Assembly (NCBI RefSeq): GCF_900176345.1
Contig: NZ_FWXU01000026.1
Location: forward strand, 1-64,000
Reading direction: 5' to 3'
Length of the DNA stretch: 64,000 nt
Source of the DNA: Rhizobium sp. RU36D
GTDB lineage: Bacteria; Pseudomonadota; Alphaproteobacteria; Rhizobiales; Rhizobiaceae
Positions 17,668 through 26,521 of this stretch are shown in pieces (within the stretch, counting starts at the first letter, position 1; every line of letters starts with the position of its first letter). The notes under the pieces were generated by a model, which made no database searches, was not told where the DNA came from, and saw only the letters and a list, made by a program, of their open reading frames with translations. The translations under genes and the position numbers were made by a program.

Positions 17668-18378
17668 ATGCCAGTAATTACTTTTGCGAATACCAAGGGC
17701 GGCGCGGGCAAGACGACTGCGACGTTGATTGTAGCCTCCGAATTGCTGCGCCGTGGCCAGCGCGTCACCATCATCGATGCCGACCCCAGAGGCTGGATCA
17801 GCCGCTGGCATGATCTCTCCGGGCGCACCGCCCAGCTCTCGGTCATGTCGGGCATTTCGGAAGATAGCATCGAAGCCGCCGTAAGTAAGGCACGCAAGCG
17901 GGGCGGAACCATTCTGATCGACCTGCCCAGCAGCCAGGATGCCCTGCTCGCCAAGGCGATCGGTCTTGCCGATCACGTGCTGATCCCCGTACAGGGCTGC
18001 GCCATGGATGCCGCCGGCGGCGCCGAGGTGCTGGAACTGCTTCGCGAGCTTGACGAGCGTTGCGGCATCCAGATCCCCCATTCCGTGGTCCTGACCCGCG
18101 TCAACGCCGCCGTCACCACCCGCGCTCTGCAGGCGGCAAAGCAGTTCCTCGAAGAGCGCAATATCCGGACGCTGAAGCATGCAATCGCCGAGCGCGCAGC
18201 CTATCGCGACGTCTTCGGCAAGGGCGGCACCATCCAGGCCCTGAACGCGGCGGAGGTCAGCAACCTCGACAAGGCCATCGAGAACTCTGTTCGCCTGGTA
18301 GACGAGATCATGGCGCTCTTGCCCGAACGGGCGACGCGTTCTGCGACACGCAAGCCGGCTCTCAAGGCCGCAGCCTGA
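17668..18378 (+). CDS. ParA/VirC1-like P-loop ATPase
   Basis: I choose ATG 17668 with AAGGGGAACCGAT upstream. The 236-residue protein has the deviant Walker A motif of ParA ATPases, FANTKGGAGKTTATL (about 5-19), the Walker A' IIDADPRGWISRW, and ILIDLPSSQDALLAKA as Walker B. It resembles the short single-domain ParA/VirC1 group. No parB-like gene or centromere repeat follows, so it is an orphan ATPase, probably for positioning a cellular or DNA cargo. Confidence 0.82.
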   Translation: MPVITFANTKGGAGKTTATLIVASELLRRGQRVTIIDADPRGWISRWHDLSGRTAQLSVMSGISEDSIEAAVSKARKRGGTILIDLPSSQDALLAKAIGLADHVLIPVQGCAMDAAGGAEVLELLRELDERCGIQIPHSVVLTRVNAAVTTRALQAAKQFLEERNIRTLKHAIAERAAYRDVFGKGGTIQALNAAEVSNLDKAIENSVRLVDEIMALLPERATRSATRKPALKAAA

Positions 18379-18379
18379 G

Positions 18380-19081
18380 TCACTGCCTGACAATAATGCT
18401 GAGAGCCTGCATGTGGAAACGCAGCTGGTCAGGCTCATAGCGGTACGAACTACCCACGGGACAGGCGGCACGCGCGGCGCATCCATGCGCCATGCAGCCG
18501 CCTTGTCCGGCGGGGCCCGCGAGATAGCTGCGACAGCGCCCCACGTCAAAAATCTCCCCCTCCAGCGCGGCTGCCGGACAGCCGGCGATGCAGGGCTTGC
18601 CTTCGCAGGTATCGCAGGGATGAACTGGGGGCACCTGCACGTCCGATTGCGGCAAGGGCGTCGCAAGACCGATCGCACCGCGATAGCCGTGCCAAAGCCC
18701 ATAGTCCGGATGGATCAGGATGCCGAGCGGTGACGCCTTGATACCCTCCGCCTGCATCGCCCAGTGCTGGAATGGCTGATAGGGCGCATCGGATGGATAA
18801 TAGGCCGTAGCGTCGAGAATTTGAGCGAGCGGTTCGATCACCGCCTTCGACCATGTATCGAGCGGATCTTTGCCTCCGCCATGGTCCTGGCTGCGCTGCC
18901 AGGCGCGAAATGCGGACCAGAAGGATGATCCGGCATGACCGACCAGCACGACGCAGGCCGCGCGACCGCCGCCTGCAAGCTTAGGACCATCGCCGGAAAA
19001 CGCCACGACACCCCGCGTTGTCAACCCATGGGGACGAAGCGTGTCTTTAATCTGGGTCAGAATGACAGAAGGGCCGCTCAT
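18380..19081 (-). CDS. Ferredoxin-like iron-sulfur protein in the methyltransferase cluster
   Basis: Starting at ATG 19081 the protein has 233 residues. The C-terminal third has two cysteine groups, CDTCEGKPCIAGCPAAAL and then C-x13-C-x3-C-x5-CPVG, enough for two [4Fe-4S] clusters. The N-terminal part resembles epoxyqueuosine-reductase-like proteins. It lies 101 bases downstream of mttB on the same strand. I infer a role in electron supply for corrinoid reactivation or methyl oxidation; no direct evidence. It converges on the ParA-like gene with one base between them. Confidence 0.7.
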   Translation of the reverse strand: MSGPSVILTQIKDTLRPHGLTTRGVVAFSGDGPKLAGGGRAACVVLVGHAGSSFWSAFRAWQRSQDHGGGKDPLDTWSKAVIEPLAQILDATAYYPSDAPYQPFQHWAMQAEGIKASPLGILIHPDYGLWHGYRGAIGLATPLPQSDVQVPPVHPCDTCEGKPCIAGCPAAALEGEIFDVGRCRSYLAGPAGQGGCMAHGCAARAACPVGSSYRYEPDQLRFHMQALSIIVRQ

Positions 19082-19182
19082 TGCGGCCCCTCGTATTTGT
19101 AATGCGGTCGCCAGACTTCCGCCTGGATCAGGTCGGCGACGTGGGCCGCTCCGCCTTGCTCCCTGGCGGTCCCGGGACCCCT

Positions 19183-20745
19183 TCAAGTGAAGGCGTCGGG
19201 CATGGAGTCCTTGCGGCTCTTGATATAGGCAAGCAATGCCTCGTCGATCGCGGGATCGAGCGGCGGCGCCTCATACGAATCGAGCCACGAGCGGCACAAC
19301 GCGTTGGCCCGGTCTTCGATGCGCTTCTGCCCCTCGATCTCCCACTGTTCGAACGAGTTGTTGTCCATCAGCGCCGAGCGATAGAAGGCCGTCTGGAAAT
19401 TGGCCTGGGTGTGGGCGCAGCCGAGATAGTGGCTGCCGGGGCCAACTTCGCGGATGGCATCCATGGCCTGGCCGTCCTCGGATAGGTCGACGCCCATCGC
19501 CATCTTCTGCATCATGCCGAGTTGGTCCTGGTCGATCATGAATTTTTCGTAGGACGATACGAGCCCGCCTTCCAGCCAGCCGGCCGCATGCAGCACGAAG
19601 TTTGTGCCGGCGAGCAGCGTCGTGTTCAGCGTATTGGCCGATTCATGCGCGGCCTGCGCGTCCGGCACCTTCGAGCCACAGAGCGAGCCACCGGTACGGA
19701 ACGGCAGTTTCAGACGGCGGGCGAGCTGCGCGGCACCATAGGACACCAGCGACGGCTCCGGCGTGCCGAAGGTCGGTGCACCCGACTGCATCGAGATCGA
19801 CGCCGCAAAGGTGCCGAACAGGACCGGCGAGCCCTTTCGGATCAGCTGGGTGAAGGACGCACCCGCCAGCACTTCGGCCAGGATCTGCGTCAAGGTGCCG
19901 ACCACGGTCACGGGGCTCATCGCGCCCGAGAGGATGAAGGGCGAAACGACGCTCGCCTGGTTGTGCCGGGCATAGACCTTGAGCGCGCCTAGCATGGTCT
20001 CGTCGAACACCATCGGCGAGTTGGCGTTGATCAGGTTCAGCGTCACGCAGTTGTTTTCGACGAAATCGTCGCCGAAGACCATCTTGGCCATGGCGACCGT
20101 ATCCTCGGCGCGCTCAGGCGCGGTGACGGATCCCATGAACGGCTTGTCGGAATACTTGATATGGCTGTAGATCATATCGAGGTGGCGCTTGTTGACCGGC
20201 ACGTCGACCGGTTCGCACACCGTGCCACCCGAAGAATGGATCGAGGGCGCCATATAGGCGAGCTTCACGAAATTGCGGAAGTCTTCGATGGTCGCGTAGC
20301 GTCTGTTGCCTTCCAGGTCGCGAACAAAGGGCGGGCCATAGACCGGGGCAAACACAGTCGCATTGCCGCCGATGCGCACGTTGCGCTCGGGATTACGCGC
20401 ATGCCAGGTGAACTCGCTCGGCGCGGTCTTCAGCAATTCGCGGCAGAGCCCCTTCGGGAAGTGCACGCGCTCGCCCTTGACGTCGGCGCCGGCTTCCTTC
20501 CAAAGCGCCAGCGCCTCGGCGTCGTCTCGAAACTCGATACCGATCTCCTCCAGCACCGTATCGGCATTGCGCTCGATCAGCTCAAGGCCTTCCTCGTCCA
20601 GCACTTCATAGACGCCGATCTTGCGCTGGATGTAAGGCAGCGACGGCCCTGCCCCGCCGCCCGTGCGCGACGCACGCCGCGCAGCCGCCCCGCGCCCCTC
20701 GCCGCGTGCCCGGCGCCCGCCTGATGTTTGTGAAGTGTCGTCCAT
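19183..20745 (-). CDS. MttB-family (non-pyrrolysine) methylamine/betaine:corrinoid methyltransferase
   Basis: A 520-residue member of the trimethylamine methyltransferase (MttB) superfamily. There is no in-frame amber codon, so it is the non-pyrrolysine type, whose known members demethylate quaternary amines such as glycine betaine, proline betaine or carnitine. Recognisable blocks include VLEEIGIEFRDDAEALALWK (about 67-86), FAPVYGPPFVRDLEGNRRYA and TGGSLCGSKVPDAQAAHES. The N-terminus carries an Arg/Gly-rich extension (residues 10-35). It is divergent from the cognate corrinoid protein gene 252 bases away. The substrate cannot be read from sequence. Confidence 0.9.
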   Translation of the reverse strand: MDDTSQTSGGRRARGEGRGAAARRASRTGGGAGPSLPYIQRKIGVYEVLDEEGLELIERNADTVLEEIGIEFRDDAEALALWKEAGADVKGERVHFPKGLCRELLKTAPSEFTWHARNPERNVRIGGNATVFAPVYGPPFVRDLEGNRRYATIEDFRNFVKLAYMAPSIHSSGGTVCEPVDVPVNKRHLDMIYSHIKYSDKPFMGSVTAPERAEDTVAMAKMVFGDDFVENNCVTLNLINANSPMVFDETMLGALKVYARHNQASVVSPFILSGAMSPVTVVGTLTQILAEVLAGASFTQLIRKGSPVLFGTFAASISMQSGAPTFGTPEPSLVSYGAAQLARRLKLPFRTGGSLCGSKVPDAQAAHESANTLNTTLLAGTNFVLHAAGWLEGGLVSSYEKFMIDQDQLGMMQKMAMGVDLSEDGQAMDAIREVGPGSHYLGCAHTQANFQTAFYRSALMDNNSFEQWEIEGQKRIEDRANALCRSWLDSYEAPPLDPAIDEALLAYIKSRKDSMPDAFT

Positions 20746-20997
20746 CTCGTTGTTTCCTCACTGATGCGCAAGTCGTGCTCGCTGATATAGCCCATGCTAT
20801 TCCAATTCCGCAGCGAAACATTCCTTAAAGCGCCAACCACTTGCATGGGACAGACATCGGTGATCCGATACCGTCGCTTTTCAGGGTGGGCGCGTCGCTT
20901 TCGAAAAGGGATTTTCACGAACTTGAGGTTTAACTACGCTTCAGGCAGTCTGCATCGACTGTACGAGTAAATCGCCAACCGAATCGGGAAGCCAGAC

Positions 20998-21699
20998 ATG
21001 TCAGACGACGAAATCATTCTTGAGGACCTTTCCGACGAAGAGCTTGTGCAGCAGATGCACGATGACCTCTATGACGGCCTGAAAGAGGAAATCGAGGAGG
21101 GAACGAAGATCCTCCTGGCGCGCGGCTGGACGCCCTATGATGTCCTGACCCAGGCCCTGGTGGAAGGCATGCGCATCGTCGGCATCGACTTCCGCGATGG
21201 CATTCTATTCGTTCCGGAAGTTCTTCTCTCGGCCAATGCGATGAAGGCGGGCATGACGATCCTGCGCCCGCTGCTCGCCTCCACCGGCGCGCCCAAGCAG
21301 GGCAAGATGGTCATCGGCACCGTCAAGGGCGACATCCACGACATCGGCAAGAACCTGGTCGGCATGATGATGGAAGGCGCAGGCTTCGACGTCGTCGATC
21401 TCGGCATCAACAATCCGGTCGAGAACTATCTGGAAGCGATCGAGCGCGAGCAGCCTGATATTATCGGCATGTCGGCGCTTCTGACCACGACCATGCCCTA
21501 TATGAAGGTCGTGATCGACACGCTGAAGGAAAAGGGCATGCGCGACGACTATATCGTGCTGGTCGGCGGCGCGCCGCTGAACGAGGAGTTCGGCAAGGCT
21601 GTCGGCGCTGATGCCTATTGCCGCGATGCGGCAGTGGCGGTTGAGACCGCCAAGGAGTTTATCAGCCGCAAGCACAACCGGCTTGGCGCCCGCGCCTGA
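20998..21699 (+). CDS. Corrinoid-binding protein (MttC/MtgC type)
   Basis: The 233-residue protein has the two domains of methyltransferase corrinoid proteins: a helical cap domain (about 10-95) and a Rossmann B12-binding domain with GTVKGDIHDIGKNLVGMMME (about 103-122), whose His is the lower axial cobalt ligand, plus SALLTTTMPYMK and VGGAPLNEEF. It would carry the methyl group from MttB to the methyl-THF:corrinoid methyltransferase encoded at 26.5 kb. A strong terminator follows immediately, so it is probably monocistronic. Confidence 0.93.
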   Translation: MSDDEIILEDLSDEELVQQMHDDLYDGLKEEIEEGTKILLARGWTPYDVLTQALVEGMRIVGIDFRDGILFVPEVLLSANAMKAGMTILRPLLASTGAPKQGKMVIGTVKGDIHDIGKNLVGMMMEGAGFDVVDLGINNPVENYLEAIEREQPDIIGMSALLTTTMPYMKVVIDTLKEKGMRDDYIVLVGGAPLNEEFGKAVGADAYCRDAAVAVETAKEFISRKHNRLGARA

Positions 21700-21710
21700 G
21701 GCAGGAACAC

Positions 21711-21752
21711 GAAACGCACGGCGTTTTTTGGGCGCCGTGCGTTTCCCCTTAA
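21711..21752 (+). terminator. Intrinsic terminator after the corrinoid protein gene
   Basis: Perfect 13-bp stem GAAACGCACGGCG / CGCCGTGCGTTTC, loop TTTTTTGGG, followed by CCCCTTAAA. It starts 12 bases after the stop codon. Confidence 0.75.
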
Positions 21753-21753
21753 A

Positions 21754-21900
21754 TCATCGCAGGACGATCTGAGCCGTATCGACTCCAGCTTGTCGGCCTG
21801 AAACGCCGTTTTCGGCAGGCCAGAAAGCGGATGCTGTCCCGGCAAGAACCGCTACCAGCATGTAGATCGCCGAGAATTTTGCGACTGAGGTCATGGTCAT
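21754..21900 (-). CDS. Small exported peptide (48 aa)
   Basis: The frame MTMTSVAKFSAIYMLVAVLA continues to GTASA/FW, a clear Sec signal peptide with a signal peptidase I site, leaving a mature peptide of about 23 residues. An AGAGGA Shine-Dalgarno sequence lies 10 bases upstream. It sits 36 bases downstream of the entericidin-type gene on the same strand. I know no family for it. Confidence 0.5.
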   Translation of the reverse strand: MTMTSVAKFSAIYMLVAVLAGTASAFWPAENGVSGRQAGVDTAQIVLR

Positions 21901-21936
21901 GGCGTGATCGTCCTCTACCGACACATTGCGGAGCGT

Positions 21937-22095
21937 TTAGCGGGCGGCCCGCTCGACCTTGCGGCCGGCATCCTGGGTCGCGTCGACCGCATTGGCCGTG
22001 TCGGCACCGACGCCGCGGATGGTGTTGCCGCAGCCGCTGAGGCTGACAACGGATGCAAAAAGGGCAATGGCAAGCGTAACTTTGGCGGTGCTCAT
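21937..22095 (-). CDS. Entericidin-type small lipoprotein
   Basis: I choose ATG 22095 after CGGGGAAGATC. The 52-residue product has a lipoprotein signal (IALFASVVSLSGC) with the lipobox Cys at about residue 22, then NTIRGVGADTANAVDATQDA, the hallmark of EcnA/EcnB entericidins. Entericidin B of enterobacteria is bacteriolytic and EcnA its antidote; in rhizobia single copies are mostly uncharacterised envelope lipoproteins. Confidence 0.85.
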   Translation of the reverse strand: MSTAKVTLAIALFASVVSLSGCGNTIRGVGADTANAVDATQDAGRKVERAAR

Positions 22096-22115
22096 GATGA
22101 TCTTCCCCGGTTGAA

Positions 22116-22739
22116 ATGGAACAGTTTGATCTGTCTGCCCCACAACGCACCAATTCGGAAAAGGTTCACGTCATCGCTTGCGGCGCGATTGCGCGCGAAG
22201 TGCTGGCGGTAACCCGCCTCGAGCAATTGCCCCATATCGAGCTGCAATGCCTGCCGGCAATCTGGCACGCCTACCCGCAGAAAATCGCTCCCGGCGTTGA
22301 GCAGGCCGTCACCGAGGCGCGCGCAAACGGCGCAACCCGGATCTTTGTCGGCTATGCCGATTGCGGCACCGGCGGCCTGCTGGACCAGGTCTGTGACCGC
22401 CTCGGCGTGCAGCGCCTCGCTGGCCCGCATTGCTACTCGTTTTTCTCTGGAAACGACGCCTTCGCGTCCAATGCCGATGATGACGTGACCTCGTTTTTCC
22501 TCACGGATTTTCTCGCCCGCCAGTTCGAAGCCTTTGTCATCGAACCGCTCGGGCTGGATCGGCATCCGCAACTGCGTGACATGTATTTCGGCAATTATCA
22601 GAAGGTCGTCTATCTCTGTCAGCAAGAGGATCCCGACCTCATGCAGAAAGCCCGGGCGGCGGCGGATTATCTGGGGCTTGCCTTCGAATACCGCTTCACC
22701 GGCTATGGCGACCTCCAGACGGAGCTTGTCGCACTGTAA
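22116..22739 (+). CDS. DUF1638 family protein
   Basis: A 207-residue DUF1638 protein: VIACGAIAREVLAVTR at the N-terminus, a conserved GYADCGTGGLLDQVC (about 79-93) and HCYSFFSGNDAF. The family is regularly found beside MttB-type methyltransferase and corrinoid genes, as here, but has no established activity. Conserved Cys and His residues in the two blocks suggest a metal or cofactor site. It starts 20 bases from the divergent entericidin gene and heads the plus-strand one-carbon gene set. Confidence 0.85.
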   Translation: MEQFDLSAPQRTNSEKVHVIACGAIAREVLAVTRLEQLPHIELQCLPAIWHAYPQKIAPGVEQAVTEARANGATRIFVGYADCGTGGLLDQVCDRLGVQRLAGPHCYSFFSGNDAFASNADDDVTSFFLTDFLARQFEAFVIEPLGLDRHPQLRDMYFGNYQKVVYLCQQEDPDLMQKARAAADYLGLAFEYRFTGYGDLQTELVAL

Positions 22740-22870
22740 GGTCTAGTACTCTTCGCTGCCCTTTTCCCTGATTAATCGCCTGTTGACGCTGCCGTTAAAA
22801 TACGCCTGATGCTTCCTCTCGCTTTAAGGCCTTTACAACCGCTTTGTTGCACTCTCGGCTCAGGTCAAGC

Positions 22871-23539
22871 ATGCAACAAAAGGCAAAAACAGTGACCAAC
22901 AGGGCGGCAGCATCAGCATCGGACTTCACCCATGCCGGCGAAAAACACCAGCCGGAGCATCTCTCGGACCTCCTGGTACGGCTGGCCCGAACCACCGATC
23001 GCAAGGTCACCATCCGCGATGTCGCAATCGCCTTGCAGGATCGCTCCTTCGGAGCCTTTCTGCTGGTCTTTACGCTTCCCAACCTCGTTCCGCTGCCTCC
23101 GGGGGCAACCTTCATCCTCGGGTTGCCGCTGATTTTCATTTCCTGGCAGATGTTCGCCTCTGCCCAGGGTCGCGTCTATTTTCCCCGCAGGGTCGGCGAC
23201 TACGGGCTGGAGCCCCAGACATTCGAATTGATCGTCGCGCGGCTGGTACCCTGGCTGCGGCGGGCGGAAAAGCTGGTCGTTCCGCGCTTCTGGTTCCTCG
23301 AAAGCCGGTTTGCCGAGCGCCTGATCGGCATTCTCGCCCTGATACTTGCCGTCGTGGTCTTCTTGCCCATCCCGCTCGGTAACTGGCCGCCGGCCTTTGC
23401 GCTCGCCATCATCGGCTTCACCCATTCGCAGCGGGACGGCATCGGCGTCATCGTCGGATGTGTCCTGGGCTTGGCCTCCATCGCGCTGGCCGCCTTCGTC
23501 GTATGCACCGCTGGAGCGCTGCTGGCTCTGATTTTCTGA
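22871..23539 (+). CDS. ExoD-family membrane protein
   Basis: From ATG 22871 the protein has 222 residues. It contains the ExoD block LPNLVPLPPGATFILGLPLI (about 77-96), a central basic stretch, and two long hydrophobic segments near the C-terminus (ILALILAVVVFLPIPLGNW and VGCVLGLASIALAAFVVCTA). ExoD of Sinorhizobium affects exopolysaccharide production and alkali tolerance; the molecular role is unclear. It seems a bystander in the one-carbon gene set. Confidence 0.82.
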   Translation: MQQKAKTVTNRAAASASDFTHAGEKHQPEHLSDLLVRLARTTDRKVTIRDVAIALQDRSFGAFLLVFTLPNLVPLPPGATFILGLPLIFISWQMFASAQGRVYFPRRVGDYGLEPQTFELIVARLVPWLRRAEKLVVPRFWFLESRFAERLIGILALILAVVVFLPIPLGNWPPAFALAIIGFTHSQRDGIGVIVGCVLGLASIALAAFVVCTAGALLALIF

Positions 23540-23549
23540 GAGGCCTTCG

Positions 23550-24338
23550 ATGTCGACCGATCCGACCTCCCACGCGAAAGCGACGATCCTCGTGATGACG
23601 GCCGGCGGCGCCAATCCCGCGATCGTCATCAACGCGCTCAGCGCCCGCTGGCCTGATGTCCACGTGATCCAGGAGCATCCGGAATCCAAACTTGAGATCT
23701 GGCGCCGGCGGGCGCGACGGCTCGGTCCGCTACAGGCCACCGGACAACTGGCCACCATGATCGCGTCCCGACTTTTGAAGAAGGCGGCGAACAAACGCAT
23801 GGCGGAAATCTGCCACCAATACGGCGCCCAGCCGGTGCTCAATCCGGCCATTCCGGTGCATCACGTCGGCTCGATCAACGATGGCAAGGCGCTGGATCTT
23901 GTCCGGACGATTTCGCCCTCCGTGGTCGTTCTGGTTTCCACGCGGCTGATGAAGCGTGCGACGCTCGCCGCCATGCCCTGCCCGGTGATCAATCTTCATG
24001 CCGGGATCAATCCCGCCTATCGCGGACAGATGGGCGGATATTGGTCGCTGGTGGAGAACGACAGAGCCAATTTCGGCGCGACCGTTCATCTCGTCGACGC
24101 GGGCATCGATACCGGCGAAACGCTTCACGAAGTCCGCCCGCAGCCGGCGAAGCAAGACTTCATCTCCACCTATCCCATGCTGCTGACCGCCGCGTCGGTT
24201 GAGATTGTCTGTCAATCCGTTGAGGAGACCCTGGAAGGCCGGCTTGCGCCGCGATCGCCATCCGGGCCGTCGCATCTGCGTTTCCCGCCCGCCATCTGGA
24301 CCTGGGTCTGGCACGGCCTCACCAAAGGCATCTGGTAA
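23550..24338 (+). CDS. Formyltransferase-family protein
   Basis: A 262-residue protein with the catalytic block of 10-formyl-THF-dependent formyltransferases, VINLHAGINPAYRGQMGGYW (about 146-165), followed by GATVHLVDAGIDTGETLHE with the catalytic Asp. It lacks the C-terminal domain of Fmt, so it is a free-standing hydrolase or transferase type. Its place 10 bases after ExoD and upstream of metV/metF-type genes ties it to folate one-carbon flow. Substrate unknown. Confidence 0.75.
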   Translation: MSTDPTSHAKATILVMTAGGANPAIVINALSARWPDVHVIQEHPESKLEIWRRRARRLGPLQATGQLATMIASRLLKKAANKRMAEICHQYGAQPVLNPAIPVHHVGSINDGKALDLVRTISPSVVVLVSTRLMKRATLAAMPCPVINLHAGINPAYRGQMGGYWSLVENDRANFGATVHLVDAGIDTGETLHEVRPQPAKQDFISTYPMLLTAASVEIVCQSVEETLEGRLAPRSPSGPSHLRFPPAIWTWVWHGLTKGIW

Positions 24339-24436
24339 TTCTGTGCGACGTCGCTTTTTGCTCACTGCGACGTCGTGACAAGCGTAGTCAAACCTCCTCC
24401 TGAGGTGCATTCTCCCGTTAAAGGGAGAAGGATTTC

Positions 24437-24739
24437 ATGGCGGACAAGATCATCGTTTACTGGCGCGACATTCCCGCCCAGGTCATCGTCAAGCAGGGTC
24501 GCCGCAGCGCCAAGCGCGAACTGTCCCTGCGCTTCACCGAGGCGATCGACATGGCCGCCATGCGCAGCGGTGCCGCCGAGTCCGGCGATTATCTGGCGGA
24601 GTGGCGCAAGGGCGATCCGACACCCGTCGGCGATGATCTGGAGGCCGAGGCCGACAAGGCCGTGTCGGAAATCGAAGACGCCTATGACAAGCCCCGCCTG
24701 GTCGCGCTGGTCCATGCCGGAGGACGCGACGATGGCTGA
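24437..24739 (+). CDS. Virulence-factor family small protein (PF13769 type)
   Basis: The 100-residue protein (MADKIIVYWRDIPAQVIVKQ) matches the short family annotated as virulence factor, found directly in front of MTHFR C-terminal-domain genes in alphaproteobacteria. A Shine-Dalgarno AGGGAGAAGG precedes it. Its stop overlaps the next start by 8 bases (ATGGCTGA), so it is translationally coupled to the MetV-like gene. It may be a small subunit or chaperone of the reductase complex; this is inferred from linkage only. Confidence 0.72.
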   Translation: MADKIIVYWRDIPAQVIVKQGRRSAKRELSLRFTEAIDMAAMRSGAAESGDYLAEWRKGDPTPVGDDLEAEADKAVSEIEDAYDKPRLVALVHAGGRDDG

Positions 24740-25328
24740 GCCCAAACTCGTTGATCCCGGTCCCCCAAAGAAGGGAAATGCCGCGCCGGCCGCCAAGGCC
24801 GCGACCGGCGCCTTTACACCTTCAGGCGTCTCGCCCAACCGCCGCGGCCGCCGCAGCTATACGATCCGGCTGTGGTCGGTGCGCAATTCTCGCTTCCTCG
24901 AATGGTTTTACAACCGCTTCGCCCATGCCTTCCTGCTCTTGCATCCCTTGTGGAAGGCGCTCGGCTACAACACGGTGGAGCGGCCGGTGACCTTCGTCGA
25001 GCGCAACGTCAAGGGCGTGTTGTTCGACTGTCGCATGTGCGGCCAGTGCGTGCTCTCCTCCACCGGCATGTCCTGCCCGATGAACTGTCCCAAACAACTG
25101 CGCAACGGCCCTTGCGGCGGCGTGCGCGCCAATGGCAATTGCGAAGTGGAACCGGATATGCCCTGCGTCTGGGTGCAAGCCTGGAACGGATCGCGCAACA
25201 TGGCGGGTGGTGATGCTATCCTGAACGTGCAGAAGCCGGTCAATCAGTCACTGCGGGAAACCTCGTCCTGGCTGCGGGTCACGGCACAGGCGGCGGCGCT
25301 GCGGGAAACCGCGGGCAAGGATGCATGA
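24732..25328 (+). CDS. MetV-like protein (methylene-THF reductase C-terminal domain)
   Basis: From ATG 24732 the protein has 198 residues. Its core, DCRMCGQCVLSSTGMSCPMN followed by CPKQLRNGPCGGV and CEVEPDMPCVWVQAW, is the cysteine-rich MTHFR_C domain (PF12225) of MetV, the partner of MetF in acetogens and some actinobacteria. Partners of this kind let MetF exchange electrons with carriers other than NADH. It overlaps metF by four bases (ATGA). It supports a MetVF-type reductase rather than a lone biosynthetic MetF. Confidence 0.82.
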   Translation: MAEPKLVDPGPPKKGNAAPAAKAATGAFTPSGVSPNRRGRRSYTIRLWSVRNSRFLEWFYNRFAHAFLLLHPLWKALGYNTVERPVTFVERNVKGVLFDCRMCGQCVLSSTGMSCPMNCPKQLRNGPCGGVRANGNCEVEPDMPCVWVQAWNGSRNMAGGDAILNVQKPVNQSLRETSSWLRVTAQAAALRETAGKDA

Positions 25329-26425
25329 CGATGGCCCAGATTGATGAAAACCCCCGTGGCGCGCATCTGCCGCTCGATCCCCTTCCCGGCCATTCCTCGC
25401 TTGGCCGTCTGGAGCGCGTTCTGCGCCGCGGCGAATTCGCCGTCACCGCCGAACTCAATCCGCCCGACAGCGCCGACCCGGAAGACGTCTACGAGCGTGC
25501 CAAGGTCTTCGACGGCTGGGTTGACGGCATCAACGCCGTGGATGCTTCGGGCGCCAATTGCCACATGTCCTCCGTCGGCATCTGCGCCCTTCTGACCCGC
25601 ATGGGTTATGCGCCGATCATGCAGATTGCCTGCCGCGACAAGAACCGGATCGCCATCCAGGGCGATGTGCTGGGGGCGGCCGCCATGGGCGTGCAGAACA
25701 TCCTCTGCCTCACCGGCGATGGGGTCCAGGCCGGCGACCAGCCCGGCGCCAAGCCGGTCTTCGACCTCGACTGCATGTCGCTCCTGGAAACCGTGCGCAC
25801 GATGCGCGACAATTCGAAATTCCTGTCCGGCCGCAAGCTGACCACGCCGCCCAAGGTCTTCCTGGGAGCCGCCATCAATCCCTTTGCCCCACCCTATGAT
25901 TTCCGCCCCTATCGTCTCGGCAAAAAGATCGAGGCCGGCGCCCAGTTCGTCCAGAGCCAGTATTGCTTCGACGTGCCGATGTTCCGTGACTACATGAAGA
26001 AGGTCCGCGACCTCGGCTTCCATGAAAAATGCTACATCCTCGTCGGTGTCGGACCGCTCGCCTCAGCCAAGACAGCCAAGTGGATCCGCTCCAACGTGCC
26101 GGGCATCCATATTCCCGATTCCGTCATTGCCCGCCTTGAGGGTGCGCAGGACCAGAAGAAGGAAGGCAAGCAACTCTGTATCGACATCATCAACGAGGTG
26201 AAGGAGATCGAGGGCGTTTCCGGCGTGCATGTCATGGCTTATCGCCAGGAGGAATATGTGGCCGAGATCGTCGCCGAGTCGGGCGTGCTGAAAGGCCGGC
26301 AACCCTGGAAGCGCGAGGCTGGCCGTGGTGATAGCCTAGTCGCCGATCGCATGGCCGACATCGCCTCCGAACCGCCCCAGGACCAGCAGGCGCTGGCGAA
26401 TAAGGCGGCACAACAGCCGCACTGA
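25325..26425 (+). CDS. Methylenetetrahydrofolate reductase (MetF family)
   Basis: A 366-residue FAD enzyme of the MTHFR family, with AVTAELNPPDSADPEDVYER (about 39-58), the LCLTGDGVQAGDQPGAK FAD-site segment and FVQSQYCFDVPMF. It interconverts 5,10-methylene-THF and 5-methyl-THF. Next to a methyl-THF:corrinoid methyltransferase it is best read as oxidising methyl-THF formed from demethylation. It is longer than E. coli MetF (about 296 residues), mostly through a C-terminal tail. Starts at 25325 or 25331 are both possible. Confidence 0.88.
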   Translation: MTMAQIDENPRGAHLPLDPLPGHSSLGRLERVLRRGEFAVTAELNPPDSADPEDVYERAKVFDGWVDGINAVDASGANCHMSSVGICALLTRMGYAPIMQIACRDKNRIAIQGDVLGAAAMGVQNILCLTGDGVQAGDQPGAKPVFDLDCMSLLETVRTMRDNSKFLSGRKLTTPPKVFLGAAINPFAPPYDFRPYRLGKKIEAGAQFVQSQYCFDVPMFRDYMKKVRDLGFHEKCYILVGVGPLASAKTAKWIRSNVPGIHIPDSVIARLEGAQDQKKEGKQLCIDIINEVKEIEGVSGVHVMAYRQEEYVAEIVAESGVLKGRQPWKREAGRGDSLVADRMADIASEPPQDQQALANKAAQQPH

Positions 26426-26521
26426 TGAACCCTGTGGGCGCCGCAGCCGCGCCCGCGACCGACACCTTGCATCCACCGGCCCGTTGGCAAACAGTGTCCT
26501 CAGGCCCTATCGGAGATCCAC

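Noticed and set aside
19183..20745. Pyrrolysine-type MttB
   Set aside because: There is no in-frame TAG in the gene, and no pyl genes in the window.
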